A stretch of 64,000 nt of DNA from Hermatobates lingyangjiaoensis. Lineage: Eukaryota > Arthropoda > Insecta > Hemiptera > Hermatobatidae. This document shows, piece after piece, positions 10,592-20,739 of this stretch; position 1 is the stretch's first letter; each line of letters opens with the position of its first letter. Under the pieces are notes generated by a model that was not told where the DNA came from, made no database searches, and worked only from the letters and a program-made list of their open reading frames with translations. The stretch covers positions 1,481,501 to 1,545,500 of the forward strand of contig JAPFBL010000104.1 in assembly GCA_026182355.1 (NCBI GenBank), read 5' to 3'. Made by a program: the position numbers and the translations under genes.

Positions 10592-10838
10592 TTGTTTATA
10601 AAATTATCGGATCAGGGTGTCAAGGGGAAATAGTTTTAGTTCCAAGATTGAAAATCGTTTTATCTGAAGAGGGCAACATTTCTGTTTTAAAGATTCAATT
10701 TCCAATTCTGTTAGCATTTGACATGACTATTCACAAATCTCAGGGAGACAACTGTATGTTGCTCTCAGTAGGGCCAACAGCAAGAATGCATTAAAGTTAT
10801 TTTTTGTAAAATTTATATTGCACAAAAAATGTAAATAA
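10592..10838 (+). pseudogene. PIF1-type helicase remnant, right part
   Basis: It continues the remnant that stops at 7329: removing the Helitron rejoins the codon split at A7329/T10592 in frame. Recognisable blocks are GEIVLVPRL, QFPILLAFDMTIHKSQG (helicase motif VI) and, in another frame after a deletion, LYVALSRA, ending at TAA 10836-10838. The residues usually found between KSQG and LYVALSR are missing. The gene was therefore already damaged or decayed later. Origin from an older Helitron or a domesticated helicase cannot be told apart here. Confidence 0.65.
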
Positions 10839-12535
10839 AAAGAACTGTCTTAAAAATTTGTGCATTATTTTCTTTATTTGAAATGAATTAATTTAGAGTT
10901 TATCTGCATTTATGTGAACTTGATTAACGTAAAAAGGAAGGTGTTGGATGAACCAACGGGTTACTGGTACTCTAGTAATGAATAAAATTTCGATTGAACG
11001 GACTAGAAGGAGGAAGTGTCTCTTGTTAAATCGGATGGACTATTAAATTCCTGAAACGTATACAGGTGATGTTATGCAGTATTGGTGGTGTTTTGGTAAA
11101 GCCGGTCATTTCCCATACCTCTGATATCTGTTTTAATAACATTCTAATATAGGTATTATTATTCTATATTATTTATTTATTAAATAAATAATATAAATTA
11201 ATAATTAAATTAAATAAATATAAAACCCGTATGCTTGTATATATATCTACGTATATCTGTAGAAATGTCTCACTGGAGTATGTATATGAAATAGTCTACA
11301 CTCAACATTATAACTAAGAGAAAATGCATGACCAGACTTACTAAAATAAATTTATCTAATATAATTTAAGTGATACATTTATGTATTAAACATTTTATAA
11401 ATATGTTATTTCTTAAATTAAAAGTTGGCATACTTTTAGAATTATGATATTTTGAAATTGAAAAATAATCGACAATTATATAAAATGAATATTGTTTACA
11501 TTCGTAAAAAATTCTTACGTTAATAAGAAGATACTAGCGTAGACAAAGTAGTAATAAAGAAGTTTCCTATCATTAGGAAGCAGTCAGTTAAAATGAAATT
11601 CAGCCCAAGACAAAGATCCTAACGTAAATTATTAATATGAACTAACGTAGATTATTGATATAAACGTATTTTAGGAACTGTGAGTTCTTTAAAACTAATT
11701 GCTTTGGTCGAACGATCACTTTGTTATCTAAGAGGTATGCACTTCTTTGTAGGAGCTTCTAAAGATCACTATACACGTCCATGGAATGATGCTGAGCAGG
11801 TAAATACTGACAAGCAATACACCTGGAAAATGACTTTAGTTGTCTCCAAATAATATAAGCTCTTAATATAATTGAAAAGAAACCCAGTATGAATGACCAA
11901 ACATCAGTACTCACTAGATCTTCGAAATTATATGTTCTAGAATTGCTAAACAGCAAATAGTGAGAACAACTTCAAATTAATCTATAGTCTATAGCCCTGA
12001 GTAGTTAATGAAAAGTGGAGACCTGCTTTCGAACTACTAAAGACTAAGTAAAATCTCTAAGTGACAAGCATTATGATTTCTTTAACTTAAAAATATTACT
12101 TACCATTATTGTTAAATTTGACAGAAATTCCCAGTTTAAGTTATTTTGTTAAAATACTCTGGAAATGGGTAATGATTACAGAAGTGTTGGTAAAATTATA
12201 GAATAATTAATTTAGTAATAGTTTGAGAATGATAACAATAATTAAAAATAAAACTTTTAGAGAATTGAATATACTATAACTGACAGTTGAAACACAAGAT
12301 AAGAAAGAAAATTTATCTTGAAGAGTGAATAATATACGAATTCAAAAGAATGTAATGATGAATGCATAGAAAAAAGTCTTCTATCTAAACATGCAAATGT
12401 TAGATTGCTTGACTCAGCAGTCTGATAAGAGTGATTCACAATTCAATTAGAAGACGTTGTCCAGAAAAACAAGATTAACAAGCAAATAGAAATCTATTTT
12501 AGAATATGAGACAAAATTGTAATATTAACAAATAT
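10839..12535. other. AT-rich intron DNA without recognised genes
   Basis: No coding or RNA signature is seen. Around 11150-11230 there is low-complexity ATTTATTAAATAAATAAT sequence. A segment at 12215-12350 is an imperfect direct repeat of 12925-13045 (shared blocks such as AACTTTTA, CTATAACTGA and GGATTCAAA-like ends), probably parts of the decayed PLE that follows. Confidence 0.4.
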
Positions 12536-12790
12536 GCATTAGAAGTTTCAAAAGATAATCTGGAACTGAAAGAAGAAGTGTACAAAGGAAATAGCGAAAT
12601 GAACATAACCAAGATGTGACATCCAGCAAAGCAGGTCTTAAATTAATTTGCCAATATGGAGGCAAAATGTGTTTACCTGAAAATAACGAACCCTATTTAA
12701 ACCTGTCAAAACATCTACTTTCTGAAAATGAAATCAATTTCCTGTCATTTTGAACTAAAATCAAATGAAAACTAATTATAACAGTAAAAA
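12536..12790 (+). pseudogene. Penelope-like element ORF remnant, N-terminal part
   Basis: One frame reads GGKMCLPENNEPYLNLSKHL and then SENEINFLSF before a stop. This parallels the N-terminal region of the intact-looking PLE ORF downstream at about 42490-42590, which reads GNICLPENKENFINLSGHDL and then TENQKTLLSLG. It belongs to a different, older PLE family because DNA identity is low. Confidence 0.6.
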
Positions 12791-13033
12791 GAAAAGACTG
12801 AGCGACTATACATTTTTTTCTTCATAATCCTAAAGTTCAAAAATACATCTTAATAAAACCAGAATGATGTGAACAATTAAGATCTGAATAAACGAATCAG
12901 TTTGTGTTAGTTATTAGCTTTAGAATAATGACAACCATTCGAAATAGAACTTTTAATGATTTGCTATAACTGAATATTAGAAACAGACAATTATAATGTC
13001 AGAAAAATTATCTGGAAGAATGATTGTAGGACG

Positions 13034-14282
13034 GATTCAAAAAAAATTGGTTAAAATATACATATACATACAAAACTAATGTACATGAAGCACGAGAGAG
13101 CACTATATGAACTTCTAGTGAACAACTATAAGTTCATTATACTAACTATGAACAATATTTCAAACAACAGTTAGTTGTCAGATGGATACCAGAAAAGAAT
13201 AACTAGATGACATATGGTCAGACTGGTAAATGGAAATAAAGGGAGGATTTCGGTCACAGAAGACACTGCACTGTCATAACTAGCATCACCACTATACTCC
13301 AAAAACCACATGACCGATTAAATATCTTATAGTTAGTAATAGCAAATTCATAGGAATAGAAGAAAATATTAACAATTCATATAAAGAAATGCTTGTATTT
13401 CGATCACAAAAGCTTTATGCCGATATGGAACGGCCCCGAGGAACAAAATAAGGGTTTCCAAAAGTTTCCAGTTGGTCTCAAAATTAAACGCATGTCATCT
13501 AAATCAAAAACCTAGATTCAGTTAACTTTGATAACAGACTTTTTTGCTTTGAGAGGATTTGAGAAAATTTACGAAGGGTTACATTGAACATGGTACAAAC
13601 TCATAGCGTTTAAAATATATTTTTGTATGATAACAGTTAAGAAAGAAAGACTTTCTTACTGTACTCCTTTGTTTCCCCAAACATCCCTTTCTGTACATTA
13701 GTCCTTTCCTGCGCTTTCACCCTTTTAAAATACCACTCTTCCCTCCCACTCTTCTCAACCCCTCACCAGATGTTCTCTGCATCTAGTGTTTCAGTTGGGT
13801 TTTTGACTCTGACGAAGACCGCTTGTTACGGTTGAAAGATCTTAGTCTTGTTTTCCCATTTTGTTATTGTGGTTTGATCATTGAATGTTATTTCACGCGA
13901 TTATGTGAAATCTTTATATATATATATTGATAAAAGTATCGACAGTGGAATAGAAACAAAACTATAGTTTATCGAGACTCGGTCAGTTCTTCTATTTTCC
14001 CAAATTATAAATATTGATTATGTAAATATTGATAAAAGTATCGACTTTATTGAAATAAAGTATCCTCCCTTTATTTCCATTTACCAGTCTGACCACCACA
14101 TGTCATCTACTTATCCTTTTCTGGTATCCTAATATCTGACAACTAACTGTTGTTTGAAATATTGTTCATAGTTAGTATAATGAACTTATAGTTGTTCACT
14201 AGAAATTCATATAGTGCTCTCTCGTGCTTCATGTACTTTAGTTTTGTATGTATATGTATACTTTACCAAATTTTTTTTGAAC
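13034..14282. repeat. Long inverted repeat with about 215-bp arms
   Basis: The left arm 13034-13248 and right arm 14063-14282 are reverse complements at high identity with a few small indels, for example the blocks around GCACGAGAGAGCACTATATGAA. A second, inner-to-outer inverted pair, 13958-13989 and 14279-14310 (32 nt with one mismatch), overlaps the right arm. The 0.8-kb spacer holds the PLE terminal-repeat-like segment with the hammerhead-like motif. This looks like rearranged PLE copies in opposite orientation. Confidence 0.8.
13795..13858 (+). ncRNA. Hammerhead-ribozyme-like motif in a PLE terminal repeat
   Basis: The order fits a type I hammerhead: TGGG and GACT (stem I 5' strand), core CTGACGA at 13809-13815, stem II with a loop (GACCG...CGGTT, one bulge), GAAA at 13834-13837, a very short stem III (A-G/C-T), then AGTC and CCCA (stem I 3' strand, with an internal loop). 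PLE terminal repeats are known to encode hammerheads with minimal stem III. Stem I is only four plus four pairs, so activity is uncertain. Related, core-mutated copies lie at 45054-45219. Confidence 0.4.
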
Positions 14283-14559
14283 TGACCGAGTCCCGATAAA
14301 CTATAGTTTTGTATGTATATATAAAACCAATTAGATGAAACGGTTCTTCGAACTGAGATTAAGCCCAGGAGCAGATCTACCGCCCAGATGACTAATAATA
14401 ATAAGTGCTTCTTCTGAAGCTCTCAGAGTGACTTTCGAATTAGTCTCATCAATCTGTTTCAGGACCTGTACACGGAAACAGTCATTGAAACTGAGTCCGT
14501 GAGAACTGGCATAAGTAGTAACGGGAAGGTCACTTCTACTGCTACAAATTTATAGGAGA

Positions 14560-15045
14560 ATAAAAGATCATTCCTTCTAAATAGATTTATTGAAACAGAA
14601 ATTTTTGACCGAGGTTATCCCACTAATTTTCTTAACAATCGTATAGTCCCAGCAGATGTACATCATAATTCAGGTCCTAGGAGGGATCGCAGTGACTCTA
14701 CTTTCCTCATCACCACTTATTTTCCTGGTGCTCATAGGCTGGGTGCAGTTATCAGGGAGTTTTTCCCTATACTTTCTTCTTTCACCTGTACTTCTTCAGT
14801 CTTTAGTGAGGCACCTTCCATTTCCTACCGCAAACCTGCTAATCTTCAATCTACCTTTTCCCACATCTCTTCTACTAAGGCTCCTTAAACTGCTGGTGGT
14901 ATGGTTCAATGTAGACGCCATGGATGTCTTACTTGTCCTATCCTGTTCCTTTCTTTATCTCTTTCCATAGTAAACTCACCTACCCTATCGCTTACAAGAC
15001 CTCTTGTACTCTGGTAACTGCGTGTTTTCAAAGTGCTATCTTTCT
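14560..15045 (+). pseudogene. Penelope-like element ORF remnant, RT C-terminus to Cys-rich linker
   Basis: A single frame reads RGYPTNFLNN, then STFLITTYFPGAHRLGAVI, FPILSSF, APSISYRKPANLQSTF, one stop near 14886, and then CRRHGCLTCPIL. The order (Y.PG, a spacer, P.I..R.P.NL, then a C....C..C block) matches the region between the reverse transcriptase and the GIY-YIG endonuclease in Neptune/Penelope-type PLEs. No endonuclease domain follows. The element is decayed and probably the same old copy as the 12536 fragment. Confidence 0.65.
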
Positions 15046-15063
15046 GGGGTTGATTTATATATA

Positions 15064-15287
15064 AAGTTCAATGTAGATTTAGACACATAGAGAAGTTAAA
15101 AACTCACACTTACAGTCTCTAGTTTGAACAGTCTTCATAAGTGATAAAAGAGGGAAACTCCAACCACCTCTATAGCAATGGGGTAGTTTCTCTCTCCTGA
15201 CTCCTCTGAAGACTGTTCAAACCTAAAATTAGAGACTGTAAGTGTGTGTTTTTAATTTCTTTATCTTTCTTAATCTAATTTGAACTT
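15064..15287. repeat. Inverted repeat with about 75-bp arms at a PLE relic end
   Basis: Arm 15064-15136 (AAGTTCAATGTAGATTTAGA... to CAGTCTTC) is the reverse complement of 15208-15287 with several mismatches. The loop is about 70 nt. It directly follows the PLE remnant. Confidence 0.75.
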
Positions 15288-17129
15288 TATTTGTCCGTTT
15301 CAGACACATATAATTTCAAATAGTATAATTTAAAATATGAATAGTAACGGCTAATGATTTCTGTTTGAATATTTGTACGTATTATGAATCTCCTTTTATT
15401 GTAATGTTATAAAAAAATATTAACATATGCTCTGATTCTATAAGAAACTTACACATTTTTGAAATTAAGAAATTCCAGCCATATACATTACAATTATGAA
15501 AATTTACTCTAAATTCACCCAAATTGGAAAGATAGAGTAAGGGACGGTAAAAGTTTTCTAAAGAATATAGGCAGTCACATATAAATGGGTAATGCTGAAA
15601 TTTATTCATCACCAGAGATAAAAATAAAATAACTAAAACAACAGAATAAATAAACAAAATCACGTAATAAATAAAACCTATTCCTTTTATAAAGCGTAAA
15701 GTTTAAAATATCTGTTTGGCCGGGCTCTTGAAAAATAGTTCTAAGTTAAATTCTAAACACACCAGACAAGTAGGAGCAAGAAGGGATTATTTTAAATTGA
15801 GTTTCGTCTTTTTAGGCCCACAGTGCCTCGTCTGTAACTTGAAATTTTATCATATCGTACGAATGTTTCATCAAAAAATTTGCCGTTAATAATTACCATG
15901 TTTATAATTACAGCTAAATGATAAAAAATTCACTATATAATTGTTTATCTAATATTTACTTCATGATTTATTTCATGAGTTTAGATATAATTTGTCATTT
16001 CTTTTATCAATTTTATTAAATAAATGCCACCAATCTATCTTATTAGTTCTGGTTTTTTCTCTAATTTTATGATCAGCGATATCATTCCCTAGTCATGTGA
16101 TTTAAATATATGGTAATGTTACCTGTTCCTTTCGAATGAATTCACTGGCATTCAGTAGCACGTGATCTTTCAAAAATTTCTCCAATGTTCCAAACAATCA
16201 TTCCAATTACATTATCATCATAATATACGAAATGTGGTAACTTCATTAGAATAAATTAATTAATTAAATTTCTTGTTCATCATTTTCATAATAATTTAAA
16301 TGAAGACATTTAAATTCTGGATTTGTTTGTTGAATAAGAATAGAATACCTTTTGTTTTAATAATATAGTTGAGAACTTATTTTTATGAGTGCAGTTGGAA
16401 AATTAAACAAAGAAATGTATTTTTGAAAATAAAGTTTGTATAATGATTATCCTGTGTTGTCCATGATTTTTAATTTGGACTCAGTCTAAGTAGTGTTTCA
16501 TATGGGTTCTTTTATAGTATGACATACGAATTGTGGGCTACTGGTCACATATCTAAAGTATCAAGGAAAGAAAAAATTAGTTTTTGTAACTTTTAAAGTT
16601 CAATAATTTCGTAGATAGTGTACATCGTAATTATCAGTTCTAAACTAGAATTTTGATATTGCTCAATTATTGTGCTACTGTTTGTGTAGAGTTCAGTAAG
16701 TTTTGCTAATCGTTATGTAAAAAAAAATACATAACATTTACATATGTTACATATATTACATATAGAATGTAAACTTTATTTACAAATCAACAAAAATTTG
16801 TTTCAAGGAATATCTGGTATAATATATGAAGAGTTAAAACTGGTTCCTGCTGTTAGTATTTAGATGTCAAGAGTATAAGGTTCAATGGAGGTAAAGGAGT
16901 TGTTAAAGGTTGCCGCTTGGATTTAGTGCTAGGACAAGGAGACGTTGTGGAGATAGGTTTTGGTCTTTATTGATGTGAAATGAAGTAAAAATAAATTGGT
17001 CTAAATGTAATTTGTTTAACTCAAGTACATTGGTTATAACGTAGGTAAGAGCCACTTGCATACCGGGGCCAGTATTAATGCAACCGTTTTTGACATTAGA
17101 AACTTGGTAGAATTGCCCGAATAAATTGA
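15288..17129. other. AT-rich intron DNA without recognised features
   Basis: No coding, RNA or repeat structure that I could support was found in this stretch. Confidence 0.4.
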
Positions 17130-17325
17130 TTGGTCAAATGCGCGACGCAGCATCGTGGTCCACCTTGGACACCCTCAAGGTTTGTGGCTAACCTGGGGGT
17201 GACGAAAGGGCAACACGGAAAAAACTCGTCTGCCTGTTTTGATTTATTGGTGTTATGGCTGGAAAGCTAAGGTACATAGCGATCAAAACAGGTTAAGTCG
17301 AGTGATGTAATGGTTAACGACTTAC
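17130..17325. other. GC-richer island of unknown nature
   Basis: This patch stands out in base composition (for example ATGCGCGACGCAGCATCGTGG) and contains a perfect inverted pair CCTGTTTTGAT / ATCAAAACAGG about 37 nt apart near 17237-17292. It could be a decayed SINE or transposon end, but no family is recognised. DNA from 17326 to 18179 shows nothing. Confidence 0.3.
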
Positions 17326-18179
17326 CATCTCACTTAATATTATTTATGTCTACATTTCTAATATATAAATGATCAAATATATGGTTTAGTTATAATAAAG
17401 CTTTTACGTATATTATTAGGAAAGCAACTGAAGAAATCCCTACGCGTATCAAGAGTGGTTCAGTGAATCTTACGCAAAGACTATTGAATATTCCATATAA
17501 TAATATAATTGCCTTCATTATGAAGGGGTAGTTATGTTATATACGTAAATATATTAGATGGCTGGAAAGATATCGCCATAGAAGTAGGATGATAATATTT
17601 CTGATATGTCAACAGTTCTAAATATATCATCTTATCTTCCTGATCTTTACTCTCATATTTGCATTAAAGTTTTTGTTAATTAAAGTTTGCATATTTATTT
17701 TTATGTTTAATAATCTCCAAAGTAACTTGAACGAAAATGTTTGATAATTTTTATTACAAAGCTAATACAAACAAAAAATTGCAAAGCATTATTACAAACC
17801 AATTCGTTATTTAACAATACCTCAATAACCTAATTGACCATATACTTAATATACATATACTTAAAAATCATTAATACAATGGTTCATTTATCCTTAATTA
17901 ATTTCTAAACAAGGATTTTAATAGAAAAGTGTAATTAACTTGGCAGTGGTGACTCAATTAAAATTAGTTCTCAGAGCGCTAAACTAAACAAAGCGATGAC
18001 AGTTCTCTTCAAGTGATTTATTTTCCATTAACTATATTGATACACAATTTTAATAAATAAACATCAATTTAAACATTCACATAATCAAAATATATCTAAA
18101 AAAGCATAGATAATTCTATTAAATTTTATTTATGATATTTTAGATATATGAAAGTAAGTACTTTGTAATAACTTTGTCA

Positions 18180-18560
18180 ATCGTACATTGTGTTCTACCG
18201 GTTCTACAGACTAAAATGAGGGAACACCTATCCAACATTCTTGATTCTCCGAAGCTTCTGATTCTACTGTATTTCCGATTTTGAAGCTGCCATGGTCAAA
18301 TAAAACTGTTGAGTATTTCATGAACAACACTCAAAACAGAGCTAGGAAGGTCGAAAAACACTGACCAAACAGCTACACTTGTTCCGACACAGCGGTATAC
18401 AAGGCAACCACAGGTCATCTGGCGGTCAACTGCGGAAAAATCGGACACGTCTGGCCGATCCGGGGAGTCTGTGGCTCCAGATTTTGTGCGCTGCAACCGA
18501 AATCCGTTAAAGGGATATCCGTAGAACAAAAGTATGAGTGAATTACATGCTTTATAATCC
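18180..18560 (+). pseudogene. Possible retroelement gag zinc-knuckle relic in a GC-richer island
   Basis: One + frame near 18408-18460 reads TTGHLAVNCGKIGHVW, reminiscent of tandem CCHC zinc knuckles (GH....C..C..GH) of retroelement gag proteins, but the leading cysteines are missing. The composition differs from the surrounding AT-rich intron. No other domain was found, so this is a weak call. Confidence 0.25.
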
Positions 18561-20300
18561 AAATATGGGTGTACATATCAATGATTACAAATATTAGTTC
18601 TAGTAACAACTTATTTACTTGGAGGTATTTTCAATTAGCAATTTGGTTATCATGAAGTTAGACTTGTCTAATGCACATAAAATATATACTCTTCGACAGA
18701 AGAAATGTTTTGTTTTTTAATCAAATTTATTAAATGCATGTATTTTACTAAATGTTAGGCTTATAAACAAATCATATAACATAGTCCCTCAGTCAAATCT
18801 TGGCTAATGAGAATTGAATTGAACCAAAGAAAGAGATATGCTAGCGAGGGCAGGAACAACAAAGACTTAGCAGAAAAACAAGGGTATACGAGTTATAAGA
18901 CGAATACTTCAAACCAAATGTAATATACCGAATGGCATCGAAATGTAATACCAAACAAAAAGAATCAACGTAACCAGCAAAACGTGATAAAAACATCTGA
19001 CAAAGGCAAGAGACGTTTTTATATGGTGGCACATGGCTTTTATAAGGTGGACGATATGGCTATAAAGAACTGAACTGATCAGCCAGACAAGATAAACACC
19101 AATATAAGATTTTTTTTATGAACTGTGCTTCTATGTAGAATCCACTACGTTTGACTTTTTTCCAAAATGAATATTGGCAAAGGAAACTATTCCGTGTAAA
19201 ATTGAGGAGTAATAACTTTTACAATCTTAACCTGAGAAAAAGTTTTGATATAAAACTTTGTCAACCGTACATTGCAGTCTATCATTCCACCCAATAATTA
19301 ACTTTAGTAAATATCTTTACATTTGTTTTTGTTTGCGTATTAACTTTCAAAATGTATTCTCATTTTTTGGAACATATTATGTCAACAATTGCTAGGTCAC
19401 ATAATAATTTATAGCTGTAATTACGATAGGAGTTTTATATGTCATTCAAACAATAACTGTTTCACTATAATATATATTCTTCAGCTAAAGCTAGTGGTAA
19501 ACTTTGATCAAAATCAAAATTTCGTATTGCAATGCTTCTCCTATTAGAGTAATTATTGGTATGTCAATATGACAATTAAAAGGTGATCAACACGAATGTT
19601 AACTGCATGTTACTAATTGATGTCCCTTCACTATACTTATTTAGCTAACACTGATCATTTGCTTTTAAGTGCAGAGCTAGCAGATAATCCCTTTTAGAAT
19701 CTGATTTCGCGTGTCAAACTGATCAGTGATATAGGTGTTTAGTGCAAGCTTTACCACTATGGTACCAATCGCTGTCTCTTCACTCCACCATTAATTGTAT
19801 CAATGCTTACTCTTGGTTGTTCAGTGACGTTGTATATTGCAATGCTACCTATTTAGGATCTAATACTCAGTTTCAATGTTTATGGAGGTAAACCTAGCCA
19901 TTGCGAGCTTTTCTCAGCGCTCTGATGATGTCTTCTCTTTTCAGAACTTTTTCAGTCAACTATTCAGAGCAGTTCCTCCCGATACTGCAGAGCTAACCTT
20001 TTTAACTTATACTCTTCTGGTTTCATTTCTGCAATAGAAAATGCTACAATGGCTACATATTTTTATGGTCAGATGATATATATTTATATGTTTGATATTG
20101 ATTGCATACAAGTAGCCGAGCAGTTGGTCGTGTTCTATAATATATTCACTGTCTATATTTGTAGAGAGTTTATTTATTTTCTTATACATCTAAGCTTTGC
20201 CCCGATTAGTGTTTTTTTATTAAAAAAAAGTCACTTACTATTAATAGATGGATATTGATAGGAATTGTAATTATGTTATGCAGATGAGACTGTCCGATCT
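18561..20300. other. AT-rich intron DNA without recognised features
   Basis: Nothing supportable was seen. The stretch ends at the G-rich upstream region of the neuroparsin-like gene, so distal regulatory sites could lie here, but none could be read. Confidence 0.4.
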
Positions 20301-20348
20301 GGGGTGGTTTGGGTGGGGGGGGGGGGGGGGGTTGAGCCACTATATATA
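20301..20348 (+). promoter_or_regulatory. G-rich tract and TATA box of the neuroparsin-like gene
   Basis: GGGG, GG, GGG and then a run of 17 G (20315-20331) are followed ten bases later by TATATATA (20341-20348). The start codon lies 35 nt after the TATA box, so transcription starting about 30 nt from it would leave a leader of roughly a dozen bases. The G runs could fold into a G-quadruplex on the + strand. The run length may be unstable or mis-sequenced. Confidence 0.6.
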
Positions 20349-20383
20349 GGGTTGGAGAAGGCTTGTGGAATTAAAACAGCAGT

Positions 20384-20701
20384 ATGCTGCGTGAAGTGAC
20401 CATCTTGTCTCTAGTTATTGTTCTTTCCAGCGGAGGCTTCCTCAATTGCAAACCTTGTGAAGGCGAAAACTGCAACGTTAAACCTGCAGAATGCCTGTAT
20501 GGAGTGGTAAAAGATTATTGCAGGAGACTTGTTTGTGCCAGCGGACCCGGAGAGAGTTGTGGAGGGCCTTTTAATATTCACGGAAGGTGTGAAAAATCGT
20601 TGACTTGTAGCAATTGCGGCTTGTGCACTGGCTGTTCAAAAGAGCGTATGCTTCAAGGAACATACGAGTGTTATTATCCCGACATGTTCTGCATCAACTA
20701 A
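20384..20701 (+). CDS. Neuroparsin-like secreted hormone, single exon
   Basis: The ORF encodes 105 residues. Residues 1 to about 22 are a hydrophobic signal peptide. The mature part starts near KPCEGENC and keeps the neuroparsin pattern: C....C......C, then VCASGPGESCGGPF, HGRC, LTC..CGLCTGC, and two final Cys. Twelve Cys correspond to the conserved six disulphides; Cys46 is extra. Neuroparsins are arthropod neurosecretory peptides related to the IGF-binding-protein N-domain and to mosquito ovary ecdysteroidogenic hormone, affecting reproduction and metabolism. The gene has its own TATA box and an AATAAA ten bases after the TAA stop, is intronless here, and lies inside the GPCR intron on the same strand. 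An IGFBP-like protein is the main alternative. Confidence 0.85.
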   Translation: MLREVTILSLVIVLSSGGFLNCKPCEGENCNVKPAECLYGVVKDYCRRLVCASGPGESCGGPFNIHGRCEKSLTCSNCGLCTGCSKERMLQGTYECYYPDMFCIN

Positions 20702-20710
20702 CTGTTAAAC

Positions 20711-20716
20711 AATAAA
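20711..20716 (+). terminator. AATAAA polyadenylation signal of the neuroparsin-like gene
   Basis: AATAAA begins ten bases after the stop codon. With the nearby TATA box, this would make a transcription unit of only about 360-400 bp. Confidence 0.6.
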
Positions 20717-20739
20717 TAATATTCTTAAATCACAGTGTT

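Noticed and set aside
18296..18562. Minus-strand 88-codon frame in the GC-richer island
   Set aside because: Higher GC lengthens chance frames, no motif is seen on this strand, and the + strand shows a better (still weak) zinc-knuckle-like reading.
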